From contig CAMVPA010000030.1 in the NCBI GenBank assembly GCA_947169245.1, forward strand, positions 1 through 42,822: a stretch of DNA of 42,822 nucleotides, in the 5' to 3' direction. The notes under the pieces were generated by a model. It was not told the origin of the DNA. It saw only the letters and a list, made by a program, of their open reading frames with translations, and made no database searches. The stretch is from an uncultured Prevotellaceae bacterium. GTDB taxonomy: Bacteria > Bacteroidota > Bacteroidia > Bacteroidales > Bacteroidaceae. The translations under genes were made by a program, and so were the position numbers. Below are positions 15,911 to 24,339 of the stretch, one piece after another (positions within the stretch are counted from its first letter, which is position 1; every line of letters begins with the position of its first letter).

Positions 15911-16483
15911 ATGAAAACCGATATCATACTTTGCGGCGTAGGAGGACAAGGCATCCTCTCGATTGCCACCATCATCGGCGAAGCCGCCATGAACGAAAAC
16001 CTATACATCAAGCAGGCCGAGGTACACGGCATGAGCCAGCGCGGCGGCGACGTGCAGTCGAACCTGCGCATCTCGTCAAACCCCATCGCCAGCGACCTCA
16101 TTGCCCGTGGCGGTGCCGACGTCATCATCTCGATGGAGCCCATGGAGGCTCTGCGCTACCTGCCCTACCTCTCGAAGGAGGGCTGGATCATCACTTCGGC
16201 CACACCGTTTGTCAACATCCCCAACTATCCCGACATGGAGGTCATCAACGCCGACCTCGCCAAGCTGCCCCATGTCATCAGCATCGACATTGAGCAGATG
16301 GCCAAGGACAACGGTGTGCCCCGCTCGGCCAACGTCATCCTGCTAGGTGCTGCCCAGAAAGCACTCGGCATTGAGTACGAGAAGCTGGAAGACGCCATCC
16401 GCCGCGTCTTCTGGCGCAAGGGCGAAGCCATTGTCGAGGCCAACATCAAGGCGCTGGCACTGGGTCGCGAGGCGCAGAAATAA
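15911..16483 (+). CDS. iorB: Indolepyruvate:ferredoxin oxidoreductase, beta subunit IorB
   Basis: This 190-residue gamma-type domain subunit pairs with IorA. It opens MKTDIILCGVGGQGILSIAT, the glycine-rich motif of pyruvate/ketoisovalerate oxidoreductase gamma domains, then QAEVHGMSQRGGDVQSNLRI, which is characteristic of IorB. Length matches the family. It lies 52 nt downstream of iorA in a clear operon. Together the two subunits form the aryl-pyruvate oxidoreductase. Confidence 0.96.
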   Translation: MKTDIILCGVGGQGILSIATIIGEAAMNENLYIKQAEVHGMSQRGGDVQSNLRISSNPIASDLIARGGADVIISMEPMEALRYLPYLSKEGWIITSATPFVNIPNYPDMEVINADLAKLPHVISIDIEQMAKDNGVPRSANVILLGAAQKALGIEYEKLEDAIRRVFWRKGEAIVEANIKALALGREAQK

Positions 16484-16484
16484 A

Positions 16485-16531
16485 TCGTCATAACAAAATA
16501 ACGTTATGTCGAAATAACGAAAAACGACAAC
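16485..16531 (+). repeat. Eight-nucleotide repeat in the iorB-aminotransferase spacer
   Basis: Degenerate units such as CGTCATAA, CAAAATAA, CGTTATGT, CGAAATAA, CGAAAAAC fill the spacer exactly. The unit resembles that at 23840-23895. Confidence 0.6.
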
Positions 16532-16532
16532 A

Positions 16533-17846
16533 ATGAAACCGACTCCAATCAAGAAAGAGATTGTCGACGGACTGATAGCCAAGATGGGCATTCTGGACTT
16601 CGCTAAGGCCACTATTCGTGAAGTGAAGCAGGTGGCAGCCACCGCCGAGAAAGAGAGCGGCGTGGAATATATCAAGATGGAGATGGGCATCCCCGGACTG
16701 CCTGCCGCACAGGTGGGTGTCGATGCCCAGATCAAGGCGCTTCAGGACGGTATCGCCCATTCCTATCCCGACATTCAGGGATATCCTGAACTGAAGAAGC
16801 AGGCCTCACGCTTTGTCAAGGCCTTCGTCGGCGTTGACATCGCCCCCGAGGGCTGCGTCCCTGTGACGGGCTCCATGCAGGGCACCTTCGCCTCGTTCCT
16901 CACCTGTTCGCAGGCCACAAAGGGCAAAGACACCGTGCTGTTCATCGACCCGGGCTTCCCCGTACAGAAGATGCAGCTGCAGGTGCAGGGCGTGAAGTAC
17001 GAGACATTCGACGTCTATGACTACCGCGGTGACAAGCTCGCTCCGAAGCTGGAGAGCTACCTGTCGAAAGGCAATATCTGTGCCATCGTCTATTCGAACC
17101 CCAATAACCCCTCGTGGGTATGTCTGACGGAGGATGAGCTTGAAGCCATCGGCAAACTGGCTACTCAATACGACTGTATCATCATGGAGGATCTGGCTTA
17201 TTTCGCCATGGACTTCCGCCAGGATCTCTCGACACCTTTCGAACCGCCCTATCAGCCTACCGTAGCCCGCTACACGGACAACTACATGTTGCTTATCAGC
17301 GGCTCCAAGGCTTTCTCTTATGCTGGTGAGCGCATCGGTGTCGTGTGCATCAGCGACAAGCTGTTCCATCGTCGTTTCGACGATTTGGCCACACGCTACG
17401 AGGGTCTGCCCTTCGGTCTCGTATTCAGCACCCGCATGCTCTATGCCCTCAGCAGCGGCACCAGCCATTCGGCACAGTATGCATTAGCAGCAATGTTCCG
17501 TGCAGCCTGCGACGGCGATTATAAATTCCGCGACGAAGTGAAAGTCTACGGTGAGCGTGCCCATAAACTGAAAGAGATTTTCTGTAAGCATGGCTTCCAT
17601 ATCGTCTACGACAAAGACGGCGATCAGCCTGTAGCCGACGGTTTCTATTTCACCATCGGATACAAAGGTATGACCAGCGGCGAACTGGCGCGCGAACTGA
17701 TGTACTATGGTGTTAGCGCCATCTGCCTCATCACCACAGGTAGCCATCAGGAGGGTTTGCGTGTCTGTACCTCGTTCATCGAGGATCATCAGTACCAGCA
17801 GCTCGACGAGCGCATGCAGATCTTTGCCGAGAACAATCCTGTGTGA
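16533..17846 (+). CDS. Aminotransferase class I/II, likely aromatic
   Basis: This 437-residue PLP enzyme of fold type I has SYPDIQGYPELKKQASRF (substrate-arm region), VTGSMQGTFA (phosphate-binding loop), YSNPNNPSW (the NPNNP motif) and the Schiff-base Lys259 in SGSKAFSYAGERIG. Position directly after iorAB indicates that it interconverts an aromatic amino acid and its 2-oxoacid. The specificity is inferred from context rather than from residues. The family is usually annotated only as a pyridoxal phosphate-dependent aminotransferase. Confidence 0.88.
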   Translation: MKPTPIKKEIVDGLIAKMGILDFAKATIREVKQVAATAEKESGVEYIKMEMGIPGLPAAQVGVDAQIKALQDGIAHSYPDIQGYPELKKQASRFVKAFVGVDIAPEGCVPVTGSMQGTFASFLTCSQATKGKDTVLFIDPGFPVQKMQLQVQGVKYETFDVYDYRGDKLAPKLESYLSKGNICAIVYSNPNNPSWVCLTEDELEAIGKLATQYDCIIMEDLAYFAMDFRQDLSTPFEPPYQPTVARYTDNYMLLISGSKAFSYAGERIGVVCISDKLFHRRFDDLATRYEGLPFGLVFSTRMLYALSSGTSHSAQYALAAMFRAACDGDYKFRDEVKVYGERAHKLKEIFCKHGFHIVYDKDGDQPVADGFYFTIGYKGMTSGELARELMYYGVSAICLITTGSHQEGLRVCTSFIEDHQYQQLDERMQIFAENNPV

Positions 17847-17855
17847 ATCCACGCC

Positions 17856-18935
17856 ATGTTGCTCATCATACTTCTGCCACTGATGGCGCTGGCCTACATA
17901 GGCTGGCACGTGTGGTGTGTACTACCCGTCGGATGGATATGGAAGGTATTGGTTTTAGGGCTCATGACCGGGTCGTTCCTGATGCTGTTTGCCGGCATCA
18001 TGCGAACGGCCGACCGTCTGCCCATGCCAGTAGCTGTGGCGGTCTACGAGGTAGGCACATCAAGCATCATCGTGCTGCTCTACCTGTTCATGGTCTTTCT
18101 GCTACTCGACCTTGGGCGTCTGCTGCGGCTATTACCGCGTACGCTGTTCTACGACAACTGGTGGACGGCGGGCGGCATCGTCATCAGCTTGCTGGCACTA
18201 TTCATTTACGGCAACTTGCACTACCGAAACAAACATCGTGAGGAGCTACAACTGACTACAGAGAAACAGATAACCCGGCCAGTGAAAATAGTAGCCATGA
18301 GCGACCTGCACATAGGCTACCACAACCGCCGTCAGGAACTGCATCGCTGGGTGGATATGATCAACGCCGAGGCACCCGACGTGATTCTCATTGCCGGAGA
18401 CATCATCGACGGCAGTCTGCGCCCACTACTGGAACAGCACATGGACGAAGAGTTCCGCCGGCTCAAGGCACCCGTCTATGCCTGTATTGGCAACCATGAG
18501 TACTACGCTGGCGAACCACGTGCCCGACAGTTCTACGAGCAGGCCGGCATACGTCTGTTGCAAGACAGCTGCATCAGCGTTGGCGACCTATGCATTATCG
18601 GTCGTGACGACCGCAGCAACCCGCACCGCGACTCGTTAGGCATATTGATGAAAAAGGCCGACCGAAAGAAATACTGCATACTGCTTGACCACCAGCCTTA
18701 CCATCTGGAACAGGCTGAGCGACAGCAGGTGGACTTCCAGTTCAGTGGCCACACCCACCACGGACAAGTATGGCCCATCTCGTGGATTACGGAGTACCTC
18801 TATGAGTGCGCCTATGGCCGACACCAAAGGGGCAACACCCACTACTACGTGAGCAGTGGGTTGGGCATTTGGGGCGGCAAATACCGCATAGGCACCCGTT
18901 CCGAATATGTTGTGGTGACGATAGCCTCCGTCTGA
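17856..18935 (+). CDS. Membrane-anchored metallophosphoesterase
   Basis: The 359-residue protein has about four hydrophobic N-terminal segments (residues 1-125), then a calcineurin-like phosphoesterase domain with all metal motifs: MSDLHIGY, AGDIIDG, GNHEYYAG and FSGHTHHGQVWP. The substrate is unknown; relatives include UDP-diacylglucosamine hydrolases and YkuE-like enzymes. It starts 9 nt after the aminotransferase stop, so it shares the ior operon. Its stop abuts the convergent acyl-CoA synthetase gene with no spacer. A role in arylacetate metabolism is not evident. Confidence 0.88.
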   Translation: MLLIILLPLMALAYIGWHVWCVLPVGWIWKVLVLGLMTGSFLMLFAGIMRTADRLPMPVAVAVYEVGTSSIIVLLYLFMVFLLLDLGRLLRLLPRTLFYDNWWTAGGIVISLLALFIYGNLHYRNKHREELQLTTEKQITRPVKIVAMSDLHIGYHNRRQELHRWVDMINAEAPDVILIAGDIIDGSLRPLLEQHMDEEFRRLKAPVYACIGNHEYYAGEPRARQFYEQAGIRLLQDSCISVGDLCIIGRDDRSNPHRDSLGILMKKADRKKYCILLDHQPYHLEQAERQQVDFQFSGHTHHGQVWPISWITEYLYECAYGRHQRGNTHYYVSSGLGIWGGKYRIGTRSEYVVVTIASV

Positions 18936-21056
18936 TTATTTCTCGACCCTGATACGGGCATCAACCGCTACGACGTCGTTTTCGTCGGCGAGCAAGGGGT
19001 TGATGTCCATTTCTTTTATTTCAGTGGCAAAGCGAAGGATCGTAGAGAGGCGCACGATGACCTCGGCATAGCGGCGTTCGTTAATGCCTTGCTGTCCACG
19101 CGTGCCTTTCAGAATCTTATAGCCACGCAGTGAGCGAATCATGGAATAAGCCTCCTCATAGCTAAGTGGTGCCAGGCCCGAAGAGACGTCGCGCAGCACC
19201 TCGACAAAGATGCCGCCCAGACCACATAGCACCACATGGCCAAAGCGTTCCTCGTACTTGGCACCAATGAAGAGCTCCGTACCCTTGATCATCTTTTGCA
19301 CCATCACAGCCGTAGCGTCGGGAATCTGCATCATGCGGTCGAACTCAGCCGCAAGCACTTCCTTGGAACGGATGTTCAGCGCCACTCCGCCTACGTCACT
19401 TTTATGCAGAGGACCAACCACCTTAGCCACTACTGGATAGCCGCACTGGTCGGCGAAGGCCGACAGCTCGTCCTTTGAAGTAGAAACAAGTTCCGGAACC
19501 AGAGAGATGCCTGCACAGGAGAGTATCTCGCGTACAAGTTCTGGAGACACATAACCGCTCTCCTTGATGCCACTGATATGTTTGTGCAGACGTGGTATAT
19601 CGGTACCGTAAAGCTCAACCTCGAAGCGCGTGGGTTCAGGTGTCTTCATAATCTGCGTAAGCGCAGTGGCCAGTGTCACCTCATCACTGAAGTTCACGTG
19701 TCCGCGCTTCAGGAACTCCTGCACTTCAGGGCCGGCGGTGCTGACGCTGGGTAGTATGGGAAAGATGGGCTTCTTGCACTCCTGGATCTTACGATGCAGC
19801 ACGTCGTAAACCTCGAATATCTTCATCAGTCCCGGTGTGCCAAAGATAACCATGATGGCGTCGATGTCGTCTATCTGCTCGCAGGCGTTGATGGCAAGCT
19901 CCAGTTCCTTGGCACCGCCAGTAGCCAGTATATCAATGGGATTGGAAACGCTGCTACCGGGCAACAGCTTTGACTTCAGCTCGTCGGCCACAGGCCCCGT
20001 AAGCGGCGGCACCTGCATACCACCTTTCGACAGGGCATCGGTGAGCATGACGCCGGGGCCGCCGGCATGGGTAACAATAGCAAAGCGGAGAAGCCTTCCC
20101 CCTTCCCCCTCCGATGAGAGGGGACTCATGGAGTGTTGCCTTCTCCCCTCCTTTTGGAGGGGCTGTGGAAGGCTTAAGATACAGCCCACGGTGGTCAGTT
20201 CTTCACGACCGAAGCAACGCACAATGCCCGCCTTGCGGAACAAGGCCTCAACGGCAGAATCACTGCTTGCTATGGCACCCGTATGGCTGCTGGCAGCCCG
20301 GCTGCCGCTCTCTGACGAACCGGCCTTGATGGCTGCTATGCGGCAGCCCTTGCGGATGAGCGAAGTAGCGTGGTAGAGTAGCTTGTCGGGGTCGCTGATG
20401 TTCTCGATATACAGCAGTTTCACCAATGAGTCACGCTCCGGGTCAAAGTTCTCGTCCATATACTCCAGTACCGTTTCAATGCCTATCTGACGGCCATTAC
20501 CCACCGACCACACGCTGTTGAAGCGGAGGCCCTTGGTGACGGCACTCTCGAGAATAAAGACCGCCGTAGCCCCACTGCCCGAGATGAAATCTACACCGCG
20601 AGGGTCAAGCTGCGGAATGGGTTTAGTGAACACCGAGTGGTGATGGCGCGTCAGCAGGCCGATACAGTTGGGGCCAATGAGTGCACAGCCGAACTTCTCG
20701 CAGGTGTCGAGGATGCGCTGCTCCAGCAGGCCACCCTCATGAGTCTCCTCGCTAAAGCCTGCCGATATAATAATGAACGCGCGTACATTCTTCTCCGATG
20801 CCAGATAGTCCACGTAGTCGGGACAGTGCTTGGCCGCCACGACAAGGATAGCCAGGTCGGTGGGCGGCAGTTCTTTGACATCGTGGAAGGCCTTGATGCC
20901 CTGCACCTCGTCCTCCTTGGGGTTCAAGATGCGCAGTGTGCCGTCGTAGCCACCGTCCAGAAGATTGCGCACCACGGCGCCACCAGGTTTGTGCTTATTG
21001 TTGGAGCCGCCGATGACGACGATGCTCTCAGGGTGTAAAAGTTGTTGGTTTATCAT
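18936..21056 (-). CDS. acd: ADP-forming acyl-CoA synthetase (alpha-beta fusion), likely arylacetate-CoA
   Basis: This 706-residue protein fuses the alpha part (CoA-binding ESIVVIGGSNNKHKPGGAVV, then FISGSGATAVFILE and the phosphohistidine region SSHTGAIASSDSAVEALF) to a C-terminal ATP-grasp beta part (PVVAKVVGPLHKSDVGGVAL). Such enzymes convert acyl-CoA, ADP and phosphate to acid, ATP and CoA. Being flanked by iorAB and two paaK genes suggests arylacetyl-CoA as substrate, but acetyl-CoA or other acyl-CoAs are possible. About 27 residues near 295-321 (SLPQPLQKEGRRQH...) come from a C/G-rich palindromic element that sits in frame between domains. The gene is divergent from paaK. Confidence 0.9.
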   Translation of the reverse strand: MINQQLLHPESIVVIGGSNNKHKPGGAVVRNLLDGGYDGTLRILNPKEDEVQGIKAFHDVKELPPTDLAILVVAAKHCPDYVDYLASEKNVRAFIIISAGFSEETHEGGLLEQRILDTCEKFGCALIGPNCIGLLTRHHHSVFTKPIPQLDPRGVDFISGSGATAVFILESAVTKGLRFNSVWSVGNGRQIGIETVLEYMDENFDPERDSLVKLLYIENISDPDKLLYHATSLIRKGCRIAAIKAGSSESGSRAASSHTGAIASSDSAVEALFRKAGIVRCFGREELTTVGCILSLPQPLQKEGRRQHSMSPLSSEGEGGRLLRFAIVTHAGGPGVMLTDALSKGGMQVPPLTGPVADELKSKLLPGSSVSNPIDILATGGAKELELAINACEQIDDIDAIMVIFGTPGLMKIFEVYDVLHRKIQECKKPIFPILPSVSTAGPEVQEFLKRGHVNFSDEVTLATALTQIMKTPEPTRFEVELYGTDIPRLHKHISGIKESGYVSPELVREILSCAGISLVPELVSTSKDELSAFADQCGYPVVAKVVGPLHKSDVGGVALNIRSKEVLAAEFDRMMQIPDATAVMVQKMIKGTELFIGAKYEERFGHVVLCGLGGIFVEVLRDVSSGLAPLSYEEAYSMIRSLRGYKILKGTRGQQGINERRYAEVIVRLSTILRFATEIKEMDINPLLADENDVVAVDARIRVEK
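20091..20175. repeat. C/G-rich palindromic element inside the acyl-CoA synthetase gene
   Basis: Outer arms AAGCCTTCC (20091-20099) and GGAAGGCTT (20167-20175) enclose an inner hairpin CCCCTCC-TTTT-GGAGGGG. The element reads through in frame. It resembles the groES-groEL and rluA elements in composition and architecture. Confidence 0.8.
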
Positions 21057-21087
21057 TATAGCTTCAGGTTATGTCCGTATGATGATG

Positions 21088-21118
21088 CAAAAATAATACA
21101 TTTTGGCGTCAATTGCAA
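21088..21118 (-). promoter_or_regulatory. Promoter for the acyl-CoA synthetase gene
   Basis: On the minus strand a TTG (21118-21116) and TATTTTTG (21095-21088) are separated by 20 nt, with the ATG 31 nt further on. Confidence 0.55.
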
Positions 21119-21136
21119 TTCTTTTGCATACTTTTT

Positions 21137-21167
21137 TTGGCAGTCAGCGGAAAAAAATGTACTTTTG
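21137..21167 (+). promoter_or_regulatory. Promoter for the paaK operon
   Basis: TTGG (21137-21140), a 19-nt spacer and TACTTTTG (21160-21167) give a near-ideal Bacteroidetes promoter 41 nt before the paaK start. It lies back-to-back with the promoter of the divergent acd gene. Confidence 0.65.
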
Positions 21168-21208
21168 CACCGAAGGGAAACTATAAATGACAACTAAATG
21201 ACAGAAAA

Positions 21209-22516
21209 ATGATTTGGAATCCAAACAAAGAGTGTATGAGCCGCGACGAAATGAGCGCGCTCCAAGGCAAACGTCTCCACAAGATTGTGGAATACGTTTA
21301 TCACAACGTTCCCTTCTATCGTAACAAACTGCAGGCACTGGACATCCGACCGGATGACATCCAGACTATTGAGGACATCCAGAAGCTGCCCTTCACCACG
21401 AAGAAAGACCTGCGCGACAACTACCCATTCGGTCTGCAAGCTGCACCGCAGAGCGAGATTATCCGCGTGCACGCCTCCAGTGGTACCACAGGCAACCCCA
21501 CTATTGTGGGCTACACCCGCAAGGACATCGGCGTATGGAGCGAGTGCATGGCACGCTGTCTGACTGCCTATGGCGTCACCCGCGACGACATCTTCTCGGT
21601 AGCCTATGGCTACGGTCTGTTCACCGGCGGTCTGGGCGCCCACTACGGTGTGGAGCATCTCGGTGCATCGGTCATTCCTGCCGGCACGGGCAACACCGAG
21701 AAGCACCTGAAGCTGATTCGTGACCTCGGCATTACGGGTCTGGCCTGTACACCGTCGTACGCCCTCTACCTGGCTGAGACGATGGAGAAACTGGGCATCC
21801 GCAAGGAGGACATCAAACTGCGCGTGGGAGCCTTCGGCGCCGAGCCCTGGACGGAGAGCATGCGCAAGGAGATTGAGGAACGCCTCGGACTGAAAGGCTA
21901 CAACATCTACGGCCTGTCGGAAGTCATGGGGCCCAGCGTCAGCTACGAGTGCCAGATGCAGCACGGCTCGCACATCTGCGAAGACCACTTCTACCCCGAA
22001 ATCATCAACCCCACCACGCTGGAGCCGCTGCCCGTAGGACAGACCGGTGAGCTGGTCTTTACTACTCTGACCAAGGAGGGTATGCCCGTCATCCGCTACC
22101 GCACACGCGACCTCTGCTCGCTGCTGCCCGGCACCTGCGACTGCGGCCGCACCAGCATCCGCATGGGACGCATCGAGGGCCGAAGCGACGATATGCTCAT
22201 CATCCGCGGTATCAACGTCTTCCCGTCACAGGTCGAGAGCGTCGTGCTCAGCATGCCGGAGTTCGCCCCCCACTACATGCTCATTGTCGACCGTGTCAAC
22301 AACCTTGATACGCTGCAGGTACAGGTGGAAATCCGCCAGGAGTACTTCACCGGCACCTTCGACACGCCTGCCGCCATCGACGCACTGGAGAAGAAACTGG
22401 CCTCGAAGCTCAAGAGCGTGCTCAGCATCTCAGCCAAGGTTCAGCTCAAGGCGCCCGGCACCATCCAGCGTAGTCAGGGCAAGAGTGCACATGTCATTGA
22501 CAACCGAAAACTGTAA
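21209..22516 (+). CDS. paaK: Phenylacetate-CoA ligase, copy 1
   Basis: This 435-residue AMP-forming ligase activates arylacetates to CoA thioesters. It carries HASSGTTGNPTIVGYT, the adenylation P-loop (about residues 89-104), GAFGAEPWTE, YGLSEVMGPSVSYEC, YRTRDLCSL, GRIEGRSDDMLIIRGINVFP and the catalytic Lys region GKSAHVID near the C-terminus. Length is typical of PaaK. It is the first gene of a paaK-paaK-ACT operon, opposite the ADP-forming synthetase. It may recycle arylacetates to CoA esters for the IorAB reverse reaction, or serve a different aryl acid than copy 2. Confidence 0.94.
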   Translation: MIWNPNKECMSRDEMSALQGKRLHKIVEYVYHNVPFYRNKLQALDIRPDDIQTIEDIQKLPFTTKKDLRDNYPFGLQAAPQSEIIRVHASSGTTGNPTIVGYTRKDIGVWSECMARCLTAYGVTRDDIFSVAYGYGLFTGGLGAHYGVEHLGASVIPAGTGNTEKHLKLIRDLGITGLACTPSYALYLAETMEKLGIRKEDIKLRVGAFGAEPWTESMRKEIEERLGLKGYNIYGLSEVMGPSVSYECQMQHGSHICEDHFYPEIINPTTLEPLPVGQTGELVFTTLTKEGMPVIRYRTRDLCSLLPGTCDCGRTSIRMGRIEGRSDDMLIIRGINVFPSQVESVVLSMPEFAPHYMLIVDRVNNLDTLQVQVEIRQEYFTGTFDTPAAIDALEKKLASKLKSVLSISAKVQLKAPGTIQRSQGKSAHVIDNRKL

Positions 22517-22525
22517 ATATACATC

Positions 22526-23836
22526 ATGAACAATTCAAACTATTTCAATCCGGAAGTCGAGACCATGAGTCGCGAACAGATTGAGGCACTCCAGCTGGAG
22601 CGTCTCAAGGAGACGGTTCGCCACTGCATGAACAACGAGTTCTATCAGAAGAAATTCAAGGAGGCGGGTATCACTCCCGACGACATCCAGTCGTTGGACG
22701 ACATTCGCAAGATTCCTTTTACAACGAAAGGAGACCTGCGCGACACCTACCCCTTCGGTATGGCCTGCGTGCCCCTGAGCAAGTGCGTGCGTCTGCACTC
22801 ATCGTCGGGCACCACGGGCAATCCCACCGTCATCCTGCACACACAGCAGGACCTCGACGAGTGGGCCAACCAAGTGGCACGTAACCTGTGGATGGTGGGA
22901 CTGCGTCCCGATGACGTATTCCAGAACTCCTCAGGCTACGGCATGTTCACCGGCGGTCTGGGCTTCCAATATGGTGCCGAGAAGCTGGGCATGCTCACCG
23001 TTCCTGCTGCCGCCGGCAACTCGCTGCGCCAGATCAAGTTCATCAAGGACTTTGGCACGACGGCCATCCACGCCATCCCCTCCTACCTCACCCGCCTCTA
23101 TGAGGTGATGCAGGAGCAGGGCGTTGACCCGCGTCGCGACACGAAGCTGAAAGTGCTGGCCATCGGTGCCGAGCCTCACTCTGAGGAGCAACGCAAGCGT
23201 ATCGAGGAGATGCTGGGTGTCAAAGCCTACAACTCGTTCGGTATGAGCGAGATGTGTGGTCCTGGCGTAGGCTTCGAGTGTAAGGAGCAGAACGGCATGC
23301 ACTTCTGGGAGGACTACTACATCGTGGAGATTGTCGACCCCGAGACGCTGGAGCCCGTGCCCGACGGCGAGATTGGCGAACTGGTGCTCACCACCCTACG
23401 CCGTGAGGCCATGCCGCTGCTGCGTTACCGTACCCGCGACCTGACGCGTGTCCTGGGTCATACGTGCCCCTGCGGACGCAACCACGTGCGTATCGACCGC
23501 ATGAAGGGCCGTTCCGACGACATGATTGTGCTGCGCGGCGTCAACATTTTCCCCATTCAGGTCGAGAAAATTCTCATGAAGTTCCCCGAGCTGGGTACAA
23601 ACTATCTCATCACCCTCACCACCGAGGACAACAACGACCAGATGACCATCGAGGTAGAGCTGAATGAGGGTACCGACGACTACGGTAAGCTGCAGGCACT
23701 CGAAAAGGAGATCCGCCACCAGGTAGGCGACGAAATCCTGCTGAAGCCCAAAATCCGTCTTGTGCCCAAGGGAACCCTGCCCGTCAGCGAAGGCAAGGCC
23801 GTTCGCGTCGTCGACAAGCGCAAGGTTTATCAGTAA
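22526..23836 (+). CDS. paaK: Phenylacetate-CoA ligase, copy 2
   Basis: This second AMP-forming ligase (436 residues) begins 9 nt after copy 1 and has the same domain order: HSSSGTTGNPTVILHT, AIGAEPHSEEQ, FGMSEMCGPGVGFEC, YRTRDLTRVL, DRMKGRSDDMIVLRGVNIFP and GKAVRVVD. The two copies are clearly paralogous but diverged throughout, so the duplication is old. Different substrates, such as phenylacetate versus indoleacetate or 4-hydroxyphenylacetate, are plausible but not readable from sequence. The following ACT gene is typical company for such ligases. Confidence 0.94.
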   Translation: MNNSNYFNPEVETMSREQIEALQLERLKETVRHCMNNEFYQKKFKEAGITPDDIQSLDDIRKIPFTTKGDLRDTYPFGMACVPLSKCVRLHSSSGTTGNPTVILHTQQDLDEWANQVARNLWMVGLRPDDVFQNSSGYGMFTGGLGFQYGAEKLGMLTVPAAAGNSLRQIKFIKDFGTTAIHAIPSYLTRLYEVMQEQGVDPRRDTKLKVLAIGAEPHSEEQRKRIEEMLGVKAYNSFGMSEMCGPGVGFECKEQNGMHFWEDYYIVEIVDPETLEPVPDGEIGELVLTTLRREAMPLLRYRTRDLTRVLGHTCPCGRNHVRIDRMKGRSDDMIVLRGVNIFPIQVEKILMKFPELGTNYLITLTTEDNNDQMTIEVELNEGTDDYGKLQALEKEIRHQVGDEILLKPKIRLVPKGTLPVSEGKAVRVVDKRKVYQ

Positions 23837-23839
23837 CTG

Positions 23840-23904
23840 ACATGTCGAAATACCGAAATACCGACATATCGAAATATCGAAACACCAAAACAAACAACAC
23901 GAAT
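23840..23904 (+). repeat. Eight-nucleotide repeat in the paaK-ACT spacer
   Basis: Degenerate 8-nt units of the ATACCGAA/ATATCGAA type fill the space between the second paaK stop and the ACT gene. Read from an ATG at 23842 the tract stays open and in frame with the ACT gene, giving a possible 21-residue repetitive N-terminal extension (SKYRNTDISKYRNT). Confidence 0.75.
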
Positions 23905-24339
23905 ATGGATATGACTATCAACCAACTTTCGATTTTCATCGAGAACCGTTCGGGTACGCTCATCAAGGTGCTCGACGTGCTGAAACAAGCAGGTATACAA
24001 ATTATCGCGTCGACCATCGCCGACACCGCTGAGTACGGCATCTACCGTCTCATCTGCTCAGAGCCCCCGCGTGCCTACGAGGAACTGAAGAAGGCCGGCG
24101 TTGCTGTGGCCCTGAGTGATGTCTTTGCACTGGAGCTCGACGATGAGCCTGGTCGCGCCGCTGACGCTATTGCCACCTTCAGCAAGGCTGGCATCAGCAT
24201 CGCATACATGTACACGTTCCTGCTCCGCGGTAAGGGCATACTTGTCTTCCGCACTGACAACCCGGAACAGGCACGCGAGACGATCATTCAGAATAAATTG
24301 AAGTTCATTGCTGAGCAAGACCTCACAAAGTGGGCCTAA
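23905..24339 (+). CDS. ACT-domain protein (aryl/amino-acid sensing)
   Basis: From the ATG at 23905 this is a 144-residue protein of two ACT-like halves. The first opens NQLSIFIENRSGTLIKVLDV, the second contains DEPGRAADAIATFSKAGISI; both are the usual ACT beta-alpha start. Such stand-alone ACT proteins commonly follow paaK in Bacteroidetes and are thought to bind amino acids as regulators. An ATG at 23842 is in frame, but the extra 21 residues are pure repeat, so I take the later start. The gene's end overlaps the convergent thioesterase gene by 17 nt. Confidence 0.85.
   Translation: MDMTINQLSIFIENRSGTLIKVLDVLKQAGIQIIASTIADTAEYGIYRLICSEPPRAYEELKKAGVAVALSDVFALELDDEPGRAADAIATFSKAGISIAYMYTFLLRGKGILVFRTDNPEQARETIIQNKLKFIAEQDLTKWA

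Noticed and set aside
20091..20175. Frameshift or assembly error in the acyl-CoA synthetase gene
   Set aside because: The frame is open on both sides and through the element, and similar elements occur elsewhere in the window, so an in-frame insertion explains it better.
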